Below are positions 10,353 to 18,224 of a stretch of DNA of 64,000 nt, one piece after another; positions within the stretch are counted from its first letter, which is position 1, and every line of letters starts with the position of its first letter. Origin of the DNA: Lacticigenium naphthae DSM 19658 (GTDB taxonomy: Bacteria; Bacillota; Bacilli; Lactobacillales; Carnobacteriaceae_A); contig NZ_AUEG01000001.1 in the NCBI RefSeq assembly GCF_000425865.1, forward strand, positions 62,001-126,000, in the 5' to 3' direction. Both the position numbers and the translations under genes were made by a program. The notes beneath the pieces are model-generated. The model searched no databases, was not told the DNA's origin, and saw nothing but the letters and a program-made list of their open reading frames with translations.

Positions 10353-10370
10353 TCAAGTAAAATTACTTGA
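10353..10370. promoter_or_regulatory. Perfect 18-bp palindrome between divergent promoters
   Basis: TCAAGTAA and TTACTTGA form a perfect inverted repeat with a two-base centre. It lies 10 bases upstream of the rpmB -35 and 40 bases upstream of the asp23 -35 on the other strand. The position suits an operator for either gene. It does not match the FabT, CodY or LexA consensus well, so the factor is unknown. Confidence 0.35.
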
Positions 10371-10379
10371 ATAAATATA

Positions 10380-10408
10380 TTGCAAATTTTCCTGTTATAT
10401 GATAAATT
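10380..10408 (+). promoter_or_regulatory. Predicted promoter of rpmB
   Basis: -35 TTGCAA (10380-10385), 17-base spacer ending in TGA (extended -10 element), and -10 TAAATT (10403-10408), about 60 bases upstream of the rpmB ATG. Confidence 0.55.
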
Positions 10409-10466
10409 AGTCAAGTATGAAAAATGTTTCTATTTAATTAGAAGCTTGCTTAAAGGAGGATTATCA

Positions 10467-10655
10467 ATGGCTAAAGAATGTTATGTAACAGGACGCAAAG
10501 CTAGAAGTGGAAATAATGTTTCCCATGCCCACAACAAATCTAAACGCACATTTGGAGCTAATTTACAGAAAGTTCGTATTTTAGTAGATGGCACACCTAA
10601 AAGAGTTTGGGTATCAGCTCGCGCATTAAAATCCGGTAAAGTTGAACGCGTTTAA
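10467..10655 (+). CDS. rpmB: 50S ribosomal protein L28
   Basis: A 62-residue basic large-subunit protein. The start [12 protein letters not shown] and the segment [15 protein letters not shown] are typical for L28. The ATG at 10467 is chosen because it has a strong RBS (AAAGGAGG) seven bases upstream and gives the family length; a longer in-frame reading from 10380 would add 29 residues with no family support. Only one Cys is present, so this is the zinc-independent (C-minus) form. It is transcribed alone, divergently from asp23-fakA, with its own promoter and a strong terminator. Confidence 0.97.
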   Translation: MAKECYVTGRKARSGNNVSHAHNKSKRTFGANLQKVRILVDGTPKRVWVSARALKSGKVERV

Positions 10656-10687
10656 ACGTTTGCCTTTAATTGTTAACTGGGAAAAAA

Positions 10688-10720
10688 AGAGGTAGAGACA
10701 ACTGTCTCTACCTCTTTTTT
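10688..10720 (+). terminator. Rho-independent terminator of rpmB
   Basis: A perfect 13-bp stem, AGAGGTAGAGACA with TGTCTCTACCTCT, and a two-base loop, followed by a T-run. It lies 33 bases past the rpmB stop. Confidence 0.9.
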
Positions 10721-10741
10721 ATTTAAAAATTTATTTGTAAT

Positions 10742-10899
10742 GAGAGTGGGATAAAAACGTTCAGACCCGAATAGAGCTCCGCATGCTCTATCCGTAAGCC
10801 ACTAAAGTGTCAACGGATACAGCAACTGGAGCGGATACTCAAAAGATAGTCGTAGACTATCGAAGAGTGTTCGTGAAGTGGCTGTCGGGTCTGTTTTTT
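10742..10899. other. Highly structured intergenic element, repeat-like, possible ncRNA
   Basis: No gene fits here. Nested inverted repeats are visible. CAGACCCGA (10762-10770) pairs with TCGGGTCTG (10885-10893) as the outer stem, followed by a T6 run. AGCCACT (10797-10803) pairs with AGTGGCT (10877-10883). ATAGAGC (10771-10777) pairs with GCTCTAT (10785-10791), and GATAGT (10845-10850) with ACTATC (10856-10861). An alternative helix, TATCCGT (10789-10795) with ACGGATA (10813-10819), excludes two of these. The element begins with GAGAGTGGGATAAAA, similar to the GGCTGGGAC terminator arm that follows it. It resembles intergenic repeats of lactic acid bacteria, but no second copy was found in this window. 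Confidence 0.5.
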
Positions 10900-10937
10900 G
10901 GAGCACGTTTTAGAAAGGAACGTTTGGAAAATGATTA

Positions 10938-10963
10938 GAGGCTGGGACTTTTGTCCCAGCCTC
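10938..10963 (-). terminator. Terminator of the thiN end of the long operon
   Basis: Perfect 11-bp stem GAGGCTGGGAC with GTCCCAGCCTC and a TTTT loop, seven bases past the thiN stop on the minus strand. The U-tract on that side is weak (TAATCATTTT). The same hairpin would also fold on the plus strand. Confidence 0.75.
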
Positions 10964-10969
10964 ATCCTA

Positions 10970-11620
10970 TTAAGCATCTTTACTTTGCACGACCATTATC
11001 AATCCTTTATTATAGGAAAAATAAGCTTCCTTTTCAACAAACTCATTGCTTACTAATGCAGGAGAGTACGCATAAGAAGTCGCATCTAAATTATATTTAA
11101 AATCTTTTAATACTAATTTTTCAATTGCACTTAATCCGATAAACGAAATGTATTTTTTATCTATTTCTTTTTTTATGAAATATTTTCCAGGCAAATAAAA
11201 AGAAATAGTATTTGTTTTATCCCTAAAAGTAATGCGGCTTGCAAACTGTTTAAACCGTGGTTGGTTGACCATTAACAAATTACTTAACAAATGATCGATA
11301 CGACCACCTGTTGCACCAAATATATCTATTTTGGTTGCTTCCAGTTCATTCAAAGCATACAAAAGACTGATTTCTGTATCCGTGTCATCTTTTTCTGCTT
11401 CAAAAGCAATTACTTTTCGAGCTTCTTTTGTAATCTTTTCCATATTAGTTGCCGACACAGAATCAAAATCACCGATAGCTACATCAACGGGTATTTGCTT
11501 ATTTAGTAAATAAACAGCTCCACCATCTACACCCAACCATTTATCGTAATCATTTTGAAAATCTTTTTCAAAATCGATCAACTCAATAGGCCCACCTAAC
11601 ATGATCCCTATCTTTGTCAA
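10970..11620 (-). CDS. thiN: Thiamine pyrophosphokinase
   Basis: Transfers pyrophosphate from ATP to thiamine, making TPP directly. The 216-residue protein has the family motifs GVDGGAVYLL and AIGDFDSV in the catalytic domain, EKDDTDTEISLLYAL, the glycine-rich GATGGRIDHLLSNL, and a C-terminal thiamine-binding beta domain. It overlaps rpe by four bases (ATGA), so translation is coupled. The product is needed by the pyruvate dehydrogenase encoded at the far end of the window, and the thiamine importer thiT lies near 40 kb. Confidence 0.95.
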   Translation of the reverse strand: MTKIGIMLGGPIELIDFEKDFQNDYDKWLGVDGGAVYLLNKQIPVDVAIGDFDSVSATNMEKITKEARKVIAFEAEKDDTDTEISLLYALNELEATKIDIFGATGGRIDHLLSNLLMVNQPRFKQFASRITFRDKTNTISFYLPGKYFIKKEIDKKYISFIGLSAIEKLVLKDFKYNLDATSYAYSPALVSNEFVEKEAYFSYNKGLIMVVQSKDA

Positions 11621-12270
11621 TTGAAATCCACCTGTTTCAAAGATTCTATTTGTTGATGTCGATCCCCTTCATTGAATACATAGGACCCTGATACGAAAAT
11701 ATCTGCACCCGCTTTACGACATAGATAAGCTGTTTCCGGAACAATACCCCCATCAACTTCAATTTTAAAAGAATAATTGTTCATATCTCTTAATTCATCT
11801 AACTGTCTAATTTTGTGTAATGTTTGCTTTACAAAAGACTGCCCTCCAAAACCAGGATTGACCGTCATAACTAATACAAAATCGACCTCTGCCAGAATAG
11901 GTTTTATGGCCTCAACGGACGTCCCTGGGTTTATTGTTACTCCAGCCAAAACATTTTTTTGTTTTATTTGTTGAATAGCTTTATGGATATGGTTCGTAGC
12001 CTCTACATGTATAGAAACACTATCTGCTCCTGCATCGCAAAAGGCATCAATGTAATTTTCTGGGTTATCTATCATGAGATGAACATCCAAAGGTAACTGA
12101 GTATGTGGACGTAATGCCTTTACTATATTTGGTCCAAAAGTAATATTGGGTACAAAATGGCCATCCATCACATCCACATGTAACCAGTCAGCCCCCGCTG
12201 CTTCTAAACTTTGAACTTCTTCTTTTAAAATAGAGAAATCCGCGCTTAATAAAGATGGTGCAATAATCAT
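11617..12270 (-). CDS. rpe: Ribulose-phosphate 3-epimerase
   Basis: A 217-residue TIM-barrel enzyme of the pentose phosphate pathway that interconverts ribulose 5-phosphate and xylulose 5-phosphate. The start (IAPSLLSADFSILKEEV), the motif WLHVDVMDGHFVPN, the metal-binding HLMI, and the phosphate-binding MTVNPGFGGQ and VDGGI are all visible. Length is normal. It sits between rsgA and thiN in the conserved Firmicutes order. Confidence 0.97.
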   Translation of the reverse strand: MIIAPSLLSADFSILKEEVQSLEAAGADWLHVDVMDGHFVPNITFGPNIVKALRPHTQLPLDVHLMIDNPENYIDAFCDAGADSVSIHVEATNHIHKAIQQIKQKNVLAGVTINPGTSVEAIKPILAEVDFVLVMTVNPGFGGQSFVKQTLHKIRQLDELRDMNNYSFKIEVDGGIVPETAYLCRKAGADIFVSGSYVFNEGDRHQQIESLKQVDFN

Positions 12271-12289
12271 ATTCTTCCTCCTTTAAATT

Positions 12290-13174
12290 TTAATAGTGTG
12301 GTTTTCTGTTTTCAATTTCTTCTAAAAACATCAAATAATTTTCATACCGCTGTTTGCTTACGCCACCTACATCAACTTGCCTCTTCACTTCACACTTCGG
12401 TTCATTTTTATGCATACATCCACTAAACTTGCATTGGTCAGCATATTTCACGAATTCTGGAAACAAAAAAGGAAGATGATATTTTTCGATGTCATCGAGA
12501 TTCAATGAACTAAATCCCGGAGTATCAGCGATTAACCCTCCATACATTTCTACTAATTCAACATGCCGTGTGGTATGTTTCCCCCGTCCTAATGCGGAAG
12601 ATACTTCTCCTGTTTTTAATTTCAAGTCTGGTAACATTCGGTTCAACAAAGTAGATTTCCCTACTCCAGTCTGGCCCATAAATACAGTGACATTATTTTT
12701 GAATAACTCACTAAATTCGTTGCTTATATTATATTCTTCCAGAGAAGATTGCATAAATACTTGGTAGCCAATTTCCTCATATAAAGCTTTAGCCTGTAAT
12801 ATGGTCGCTAGTTCTTTTTCATTACATATATCTAGCTTCGTAAAATAAATGATTGACTGGATGTGTTTACTTTCCAACACAATTAAATAACGATCCAGTA
12901 GTCGATGAGAAAATGCCGGTTCTTTTGCAGATACAACGATCACTGCCAAATCGACGTTAGCGATCGGAGGTCTTTCCAATTGGTTTTTTCGGGGATCGAT
13001 CGCTTGAATGACCCCCTCTTTTATGTTTGTACTTTCAAAATCTACAAAGTCTCCAACAAGAGGGGATTCATTTGTTTTTCGGAATAAACCTCTCCCCCTT
13101 GTTTGGAAAATTTCCCCCTCGGAATATACGTAATAGAAACCACTTAGTGCTTTACGAATCTGCCCTTTTTTCAA
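12290..13174 (-). CDS. rsgA: Ribosome small subunit-dependent GTPase RsgA
   Basis: A 294-residue circularly permuted GTPase that checks late 30S assembly. An N-terminal OB-fold (residues 1-65) precedes the GTPase motifs in permuted order: G4-like FTKLD, then G1 GQTGVGKST and G3 DTPGF. The C-terminal zinc knuckle CKFSGCMHKNEPKC is intact. It overlaps prkC by four bases. The order stp-prkC-rsgA-rpe-thiN is conserved across Firmicutes. Confidence 0.97.
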   Translation of the reverse strand: MKKGQIRKALSGFYYVYSEGEIFQTRGRGLFRKTNESPLVGDFVDFESTNIKEGVIQAIDPRKNQLERPPIANVDLAVIVVSAKEPAFSHRLLDRYLIVLESKHIQSIIYFTKLDICNEKELATILQAKALYEEIGYQVFMQSSLEEYNISNEFSELFKNNVTVFMGQTGVGKSTLLNRMLPDLKLKTGEVSSALGRGKHTTRHVELVEMYGGLIADTPGFSSLNLDDIEKYHLPFLFPEFVKYADQCKFSGCMHKNEPKCEVKRQVDVGGVSKQRYENYLMFLEEIENRKPHY

Positions 13175-15123
13175 TCTGTATCCTCACTTTCTTGGCCATC
13201 TACTCGAATTGTGTTATTTTCTTCGATAATTTCTCCATCTCTTTCTATACGATAAGCACCGACTGAATCAGGAGATAACAAGAACGTTAAAGTTATTTCA
13301 CGATCTTCAGTAATTTCAAACTGCTGATGAATTTCATCTAGTGATCGTTCATTGTCTTCCAAGTAAATTATTACTTGATTGGTTGCGTCTGCTTCTTCAC
13401 TTTCTGGATCGACATACGTGATGTTTACTGTTCGCGTCACCGTTTGTACTTCAATTTCTTCAGGTCCCAAAGAAATTTCTACAGAAATTCTTGAATTAGC
13501 ATACAGAGTTTCGCCTGCTTCCGGCGATTGAGTAATAACTTGCCCTTCCGGTATATCTTCTGATGAGCGATAAGTCACGGCTACATTAATATTATTGTCT
13601 TCAGCATAGTCCATTACACTATTTTCTGAATAACCTGATAAATCAATTAATTCAAATCGAGGACGACCACTACTGACAACAAATTCTATCGTTGTCTCTA
13701 AAGGAACGACTTCAGCACCTTCATCAATTGATTGTGAGATAATATTTCCTTCTTCGATTGACTCATGAAAAGCCTTTGTACTTTCTACAGTGAATCCTAG
13801 TTCAGTTAGTTCTGCACGCGTTCGTTCATAGTTTTCATTACTATAATCCGCTACCGGCATTGTTTCTTTGCCAGTGCTGATATAAAGAGTAACTTCAGAA
13901 TTTTCTTTCACAATACTTCCTATACGAGGATTCGTTCGCGTAACAGTATCTTCATCAAACTCATCGCTCGCTTCAAATAAAGTTTCTTTTATCACTAAAC
14001 TTTGTTCAGTCAACGCCTCTTCAGCTTCTGTTTCTGTCATTCCTGCAACATCAGGAATAGATACATCATTAGGTAAGGACACAATATATATGATTCCCAC
14101 TATAAGAGGAAGCAATAATAAAAATAACCATGGCCATTTTTTCTTTTTCGTATCTTTTTTCTGAATATTTCCTTCAGCTTTTGTCGATGATTCAATAGGA
14201 GTGTCAGACACCTGATCCACTTTTTTAGGAGGGACGATCGGGTTCAATACTTTGGTTTCTCCATTATCATCGATCACGGGCACAAATTTTTCTTCATGAC
14301 TTCTTTCAGGAAACAAACTGGTCGCTAAATCAACCCGCATTTCTTCTGCACTTTTATAGCGATGCTCTTTTTCTTTCGCAGTAGCCTTTAACACTACATT
14401 TTCTAAAGGCTGTGGTATACGTGTATCCACATTTCTCAAAGAAGGGAGCTCCTCTTGAAAATGTTTTAAGGCCACAGAAACTGCAGATTCTCCATTAAAT
14501 GGAACTTCTCCAATCAACATTTCATATAGGATAATACCCAGAGAATAAATATCTGATTGTTTAGTCGCCATTGAGCCACGCGCTTGCTCAGGGGAAATAT
14601 AATGGACTGAACCCAAGAGCGAATTCGTTTGTGTAATTGAGTTTTGAGAAAGAGCAATAGCAATGCCAAAATCAGTTATTTTTACATTTCCTTCATGATC
14701 CATTAAAATATTTTGCGGTTTCAAGTCACGGTGTATTATTCCTTGTTCATGAGCGTAATTAACAGCTGACAACACTTGATCCATTATTGCTAAAACATTT
14801 TTATAAGAGATTGGATGATTTTCATGAATATATTTTTTCAAATCCATCCCCTCTACATATTCCATTACTATGTAGGGATTTTCTTCTTCACCAACGTCAT
14901 ATATAGAAACAATATTTGGATGATACAACTCTGTAGTTGAAAGTGCCTCTCTTTTGAATCTACGTATACTAGTCTCATCATTTCTAAAGTCATAACGCAT
15001 AACTTTTACAGCTACATCTCGCTCTAAAATCAAATCTTTTGCTAAAAAAACATTCGCCATTCCTCCACTGCCGATGTTTTTTATAATTTTATAACGTTTG
15101 TTGATGCGTTCACCTATTTCCAT
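13171..15123 (-). CDS. prkC: Ser/Thr protein kinase with PASTA domains (PrkC/Stk type)
   Basis: A 650-residue membrane kinase that senses cell-wall fragments and controls envelope growth. The N-terminal kinase domain (residues 1-270) has the Gly loop GSGGMANV, catalytic HRDLKPQN, DFGIA and the APE-like SPEQA. A basic juxtamembrane segment leads to one membrane helix (WLFLLLLPLIVGIIYIV, about residue 345). Outside are three PASTA repeats (starting near IPDVAGM, MPVADYS and ELIDLSG). A further domain of about 90 residues, rich in acidic and beta residues, follows, as in other lactic acid bacterial kinases. It lies 18 bases after the cognate phosphatase gene. Confidence 0.95.
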   Translation of the reverse strand: MEIGERINKRYKIIKNIGSGGMANVFLAKDLILERDVAVKVMRYDFRNDETSIRRFKREALSTTELYHPNIVSIYDVGEEENPYIVMEYVEGMDLKKYIHENHPISYKNVLAIMDQVLSAVNYAHEQGIIHRDLKPQNILMDHEGNVKITDFGIAIALSQNSITQTNSLLGSVHYISPEQARGSMATKQSDIYSLGIILYEMLIGEVPFNGESAVSVALKHFQEELPSLRNVDTRIPQPLENVVLKATAKEKEHRYKSAEEMRVDLATSLFPERSHEEKFVPVIDDNGETKVLNPIVPPKKVDQVSDTPIESSTKAEGNIQKKDTKKKKWPWLFLLLLPLIVGIIYIVSLPNDVSIPDVAGMTETEAEEALTEQSLVIKETLFEASDEFDEDTVTRTNPRIGSIVKENSEVTLYISTGKETMPVADYSNENYERTRAELTELGFTVESTKAFHESIEEGNIISQSIDEGAEVVPLETTIEFVVSSGRPRFELIDLSGYSENSVMDYAEDNNINVAVTYRSSEDIPEGQVITQSPEAGETLYANSRISVEISLGPEEIEVQTVTRTVNITYVDPESEEADATNQVIIYLEDNERSLDEIHQQFEITEDREITLTFLLSPDSVGAYRIERDGEIIEENNTIRVDGQESEDTD

Positions 15124-15141
15124 ATGAACTCTTTTCCTTTC

Positions 15142-15870
15142 TTATGCTTTTTCAGCATACACGATACTAATATTATCCGTCCCACCATTCTCTAAAGCAC
15201 CATCTAGCAATGTATCAACTTTCTCTTCTTTATCTATATCTTTGCGTAGAATTGAATGAATAGTTTCATCAGACAACTGATTGGTTAAGCCGTCAGAACA
15301 GAGCAAGACACTTAGGAAATCAGTGTAGGGAATAGAAAAGTAATCCATTTCTACTTTGGATGCGATTCCCAATGACCGCGTGATCACATTTCGATTAGGA
15401 TGTTTTTTTGCTTCATTCATCGTTATCTGTCCTTTTTTCATTAATTCATTCACATAAGAATGATCCTCTGTTATCTGGATCAGTTGATCATTCGTTAAAA
15501 TATAACCGCGACTATCCCCCAAATTTCCAAACAAAACGACTGTTTCCAAAAAAACAGCTACAACGATTGTTGATCCCATACCTTGAAAATCTTCAAAGCG
15601 CAAAGACTTTTTATGAATTTCTTTATTAACTACATTAACCTCTTGTGTCATCCATTGTTTTATTTCTTCAATAGACAAAAGATTATTTTTACTCCAAGCA
15701 TGACCCAAGTGCGTAGCTGCCATTTCACTAGCCACATCACCAGCGTTATGCCCGCCCATGCCATCACACAGAACAGCAAGAACTTGATCGTTTTTGTTCT
15801 TATATAAGCCAATATAGTCTTGGTTTGTTTTTCTCACTTTTCCTAAATGTGTTCGCATAGAAAACTGCAT
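15142..15870 (-). CDS. stp: PP2C-family Ser/Thr phosphatase (Stp/PrpC)
   Basis: A 242-residue PPM phosphatase that reverses PrkC phosphorylation. Metal-binding motifs are visible: the N-terminal region MRTHLGKVRKTNQD, CDGMGGHNAGD, LGDSRGY, CSDGLT and GGTDNISIV. The ATG at 15870 is chosen because GGTGG lies five bases upstream; an in-frame ATG four codons further out (15882) lacks a well-placed RBS. It lies just upstream of prkC and downstream of rsmB. Confidence 0.94.
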   Translation of the reverse strand: MQFSMRTHLGKVRKTNQDYIGLYKNKNDQVLAVLCDGMGGHNAGDVASEMAATHLGHAWSKNNLLSIEEIKQWMTQEVNVVNKEIHKKSLRFEDFQGMGSTIVVAVFLETVVLFGNLGDSRGYILTNDQLIQITEDHSYVNELMKKGQITMNEAKKHPNRNVITRSLGIASKVEMDYFSIPYTDFLSVLLCSDGLTNQLSDETIHSILRKDIDKEEKVDTLLDGALENGGTDNISIVYAEKA

Positions 15871-15892
15871 GCATACCACCATCTCTTTCTTA

Positions 15893-17269
15893 CTATTCCT
15901 GAATTCTCTTTTTTCTCAATGTACAAATAAAGAAGCCATCTGTACCATATTGATGAGGTAATAACGAGATGCTACCCTCTTCATCATGTGTATCCATGGA
16001 CTCATTTAATTTTACAGGAATCTGTTCAAAGTTCCCATGATAATCTAAGAATTCTTCAATAACTTCTTTATTTTCTTCTTTAGTAATTGTACATGTACTA
16101 TATACTAATTTTCCACCAGGTTTTAATAAGGAAGAAACAGAATCTAATATCTCTAACTGTAAAAACTTTAATGCAATAATATCTTCAGGAGTTTTAGTAT
16201 ACTTGATCTCTGGTTTTCTTCTCATTAGACCAAGACCTGAACAGGGTGCGTCAACTAAAATCCTGTCAAAAGTTCCTTCAGAAAATTTTTCTGATAATTT
16301 TCTTGCATCATATTTCTCAACATCAATCAATTTTTCAACTTGTTGTCGCTTTGCATTTTGTTTAACCAAACTTACCTTGTGATCATATAAATCAAATGCC
16401 TTCACGATACCTCCGCCTTTTAAAGCTAGTTCTGAGGCGATGTGTGTTGTTTTTCCTCCAGGTGCAGCACAGGCATCCAATATTGTGAACCCTTCTTCTA
16501 TATCCAAAGCAGGAGCTACAAGCATACTCGATTCATCTTGAATAGTTATTTTACCTTCTCGAAATAAGGAAGTATCTACAACATGTCCACTTTTAACTTT
16601 TAACCCTAGTTGGGATACTTGGCTTCGCTCAACCTGAATCCCCTCTTCATCAAGTCCTTTTATAGCCTCTTCGATAGATATCAAGTGTGTATTCACACGA
16701 ATAGAAGTATGGCTTTCTTCAAGGAAAGCATCCAATATTGCTAGCTGTTCACTTTCATCATATTGATTTCCTATTTTTTTTACTAACCATAGAGGCATGC
16801 TATATTGAACCGATAACCGCTCTTCTTTATCGGAAATATCATCTAATGAACGTAGTGGATTCCTTAAAAAATTACGTAACACACCATTTACGAGTCCACT
16901 GATTCCTTTATGGCCTCTTTCTTTAGCGATGTTTACTGCCTCATTCAATACTGCACGGTCAGGTATTCTATCAAGATAAACTAATTGATACACAGAAAGC
17001 CTCAATAACTGGATAACCCAATTTTGTATTTTGTTTTTTTTCTTCAAATAAGGATCCAAATAATAATCTATGGTCATCTTATGTTGTGTGACTCCATAAA
17101 CCAACTGTGTCAGTAAGTTGATTTCTTGCTTAGAAAGATCCTGTTTTTTTATCACTCGATTGAGTTCTAAATTAGAATAAGCCTGTTCCGCTTCCATGTT
17201 CTCCAATATTTCGGTTGCCAAATAGCGACTGCTCGTTTTTATTTTATTATTCTTTTTTGAATTATCCAA
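15893..17269 (-). CDS. rsmB: 16S rRNA (cytosine-967-C5)-methyltransferase RsmB
   Basis: A 458-residue SAM-dependent rRNA methyltransferase. The N-terminal NusB-like RNA-binding domain (residues 15-150) is followed by a Rossmann methyltransferase domain with the SAM motif LDACAAPGGKT and both catalytic Cys motifs, DAPCSGLG and YSTCT. It overlaps the end of fmt by eight bases. Both genes act in translation and are adjacent in most Firmicutes. Confidence 0.96.
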   Translation of the reverse strand: MDNSKKNNKIKTSSRYLATEILENMEAEQAYSNLELNRVIKKQDLSKQEINLLTQLVYGVTQHKMTIDYYLDPYLKKKNKIQNWVIQLLRLSVYQLVYLDRIPDRAVLNEAVNIAKERGHKGISGLVNGVLRNFLRNPLRSLDDISDKEERLSVQYSMPLWLVKKIGNQYDESEQLAILDAFLEESHTSIRVNTHLISIEEAIKGLDEEGIQVERSQVSQLGLKVKSGHVVDTSLFREGKITIQDESSMLVAPALDIEEGFTILDACAAPGGKTTHIASELALKGGGIVKAFDLYDHKVSLVKQNAKRQQVEKLIDVEKYDARKLSEKFSEGTFDRILVDAPCSGLGLMRRKPEIKYTKTPEDIIALKFLQLEILDSVSSLLKPGGKLVYSTCTITKEENKEVIEEFLDYHGNFEQIPVKLNESMDTHDEEGSISLLPHQYGTDGFFICTLRKKRIQE

Positions 17270-18206
17270 TATAATCTCCTACTTCCAACTCTTTTCCTGC
17301 ACCTGTTAGGAACCGTCTGACATTCATTCTTCCTTTTCCAGAAGTTTGTAGACTCAGTATGTCTACACATGTTTTCCCTCCACAGGCTACTCGAAGAGTA
17401 TTTTTATCTACTTGTATTATTTCTCCGGGTTGACCTTCGCACTCCTCATCGACAACCTTAACGTCCCATATTTTTAGCCGTTTCCCATTTAGAAATGTAT
17501 ATGCTCCGGGAAATGGACGTAAGCCTCTCACGAGGAAATCGACTGTTTTCGCTTCGTTATTCCAATTGATTTGTTCTTGACTAGAAGTAATATTTGGAGA
17601 ATACGTTACCTCTTCTTCGTTTTGTTCTCTTTCTTTTATTCTATCTTCGAATAATTGTGGAAGAGTTTCCAACAATAAACCTCTTCCTAAACTACTTAAT
17701 TTACTAAACATACTACCCACGTCATCATTGTGTTCAATCGGGATACTCTTTTGACTTAAAATGGCACCAGCATCCATTTTCTTGACCATACGCATGATCG
17801 TGACCCCGGTTTCATCTTCACCAGACATCAAAGCATAATGAACAGGCGCTCCTCCACGATATTTAGGAAGCAAGGACGCATGGACATTAATTGCGCCATA
17901 TCTTGGTACAGTCAATAATTTATTAGGCAAAAATTGACCATAGGCAGCTGTGATAATTAAATCTGCTGAAAGACTGATTAATTTCTCTAGTTCTTTCGAA
18001 CCACTTAATTTTTCTGGTTGAAATATTGGAATATTGTATTTTAATGCAGCTACTTTAACCGGTGGAGGGGTAACTATTTTTTTCCTTCCAACTTTTCTAT
18101 CAGGTTGAGTAACCACCGCGATGACTTCATAATTCTCATCTAAGACGAGTGCTTCTAAAATGGGAACCGAGAATTCCGGTGTACCCATAAAAATAATTTT
18201 TTTCAT
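17262..18206 (-). CDS. fmt: Methionyl-tRNA formyltransferase
   Basis: A 314-residue enzyme that formylates initiator Met-tRNA using 10-formyl-THF. The start MGTPEFSVPILEAL, the catalytic region NVHASLLPKYRGGAPVHYAL (Asn-His and downstream Asp in KMDAGAIL) and a C-terminal OB-like tRNA-binding domain are visible. RBS AAAGGAAA precedes the ATG. It follows priA by 18 bases and overlaps rsmB. Confidence 0.97.
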   Translation of the reverse strand: MKKIIFMGTPEFSVPILEALVLDENYEVIAVVTQPDRKVGRKKIVTPPPVKVAALKYNIPIFQPEKLSGSKELEKLISLSADLIITAAYGQFLPNKLLTVPRYGAINVHASLLPKYRGGAPVHYALMSGEDETGVTIMRMVKKMDAGAILSQKSIPIEHNDDVGSMFSKLSSLGRGLLLETLPQLFEDRIKEREQNEEEVTYSPNITSSQEQINWNNEAKTVDFLVRGLRPFPGAYTFLNGKRLKIWDVKVVDEECEGQPGEIIQVDKNTLRVACGGKTCVDILSLQTSGKGRMNVRRFLTGAGKELEVGDYIG

Positions 18207-18224
18207 AACAGATTTCCTTTCTAA

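Noticed and set aside
10380-10466. N-terminal extension of L28 (29 extra codons)
   Set aside because: It starts within the promoter, has no RBS and is not part of the L28 family; the ATG at 10467 has a strong RBS.
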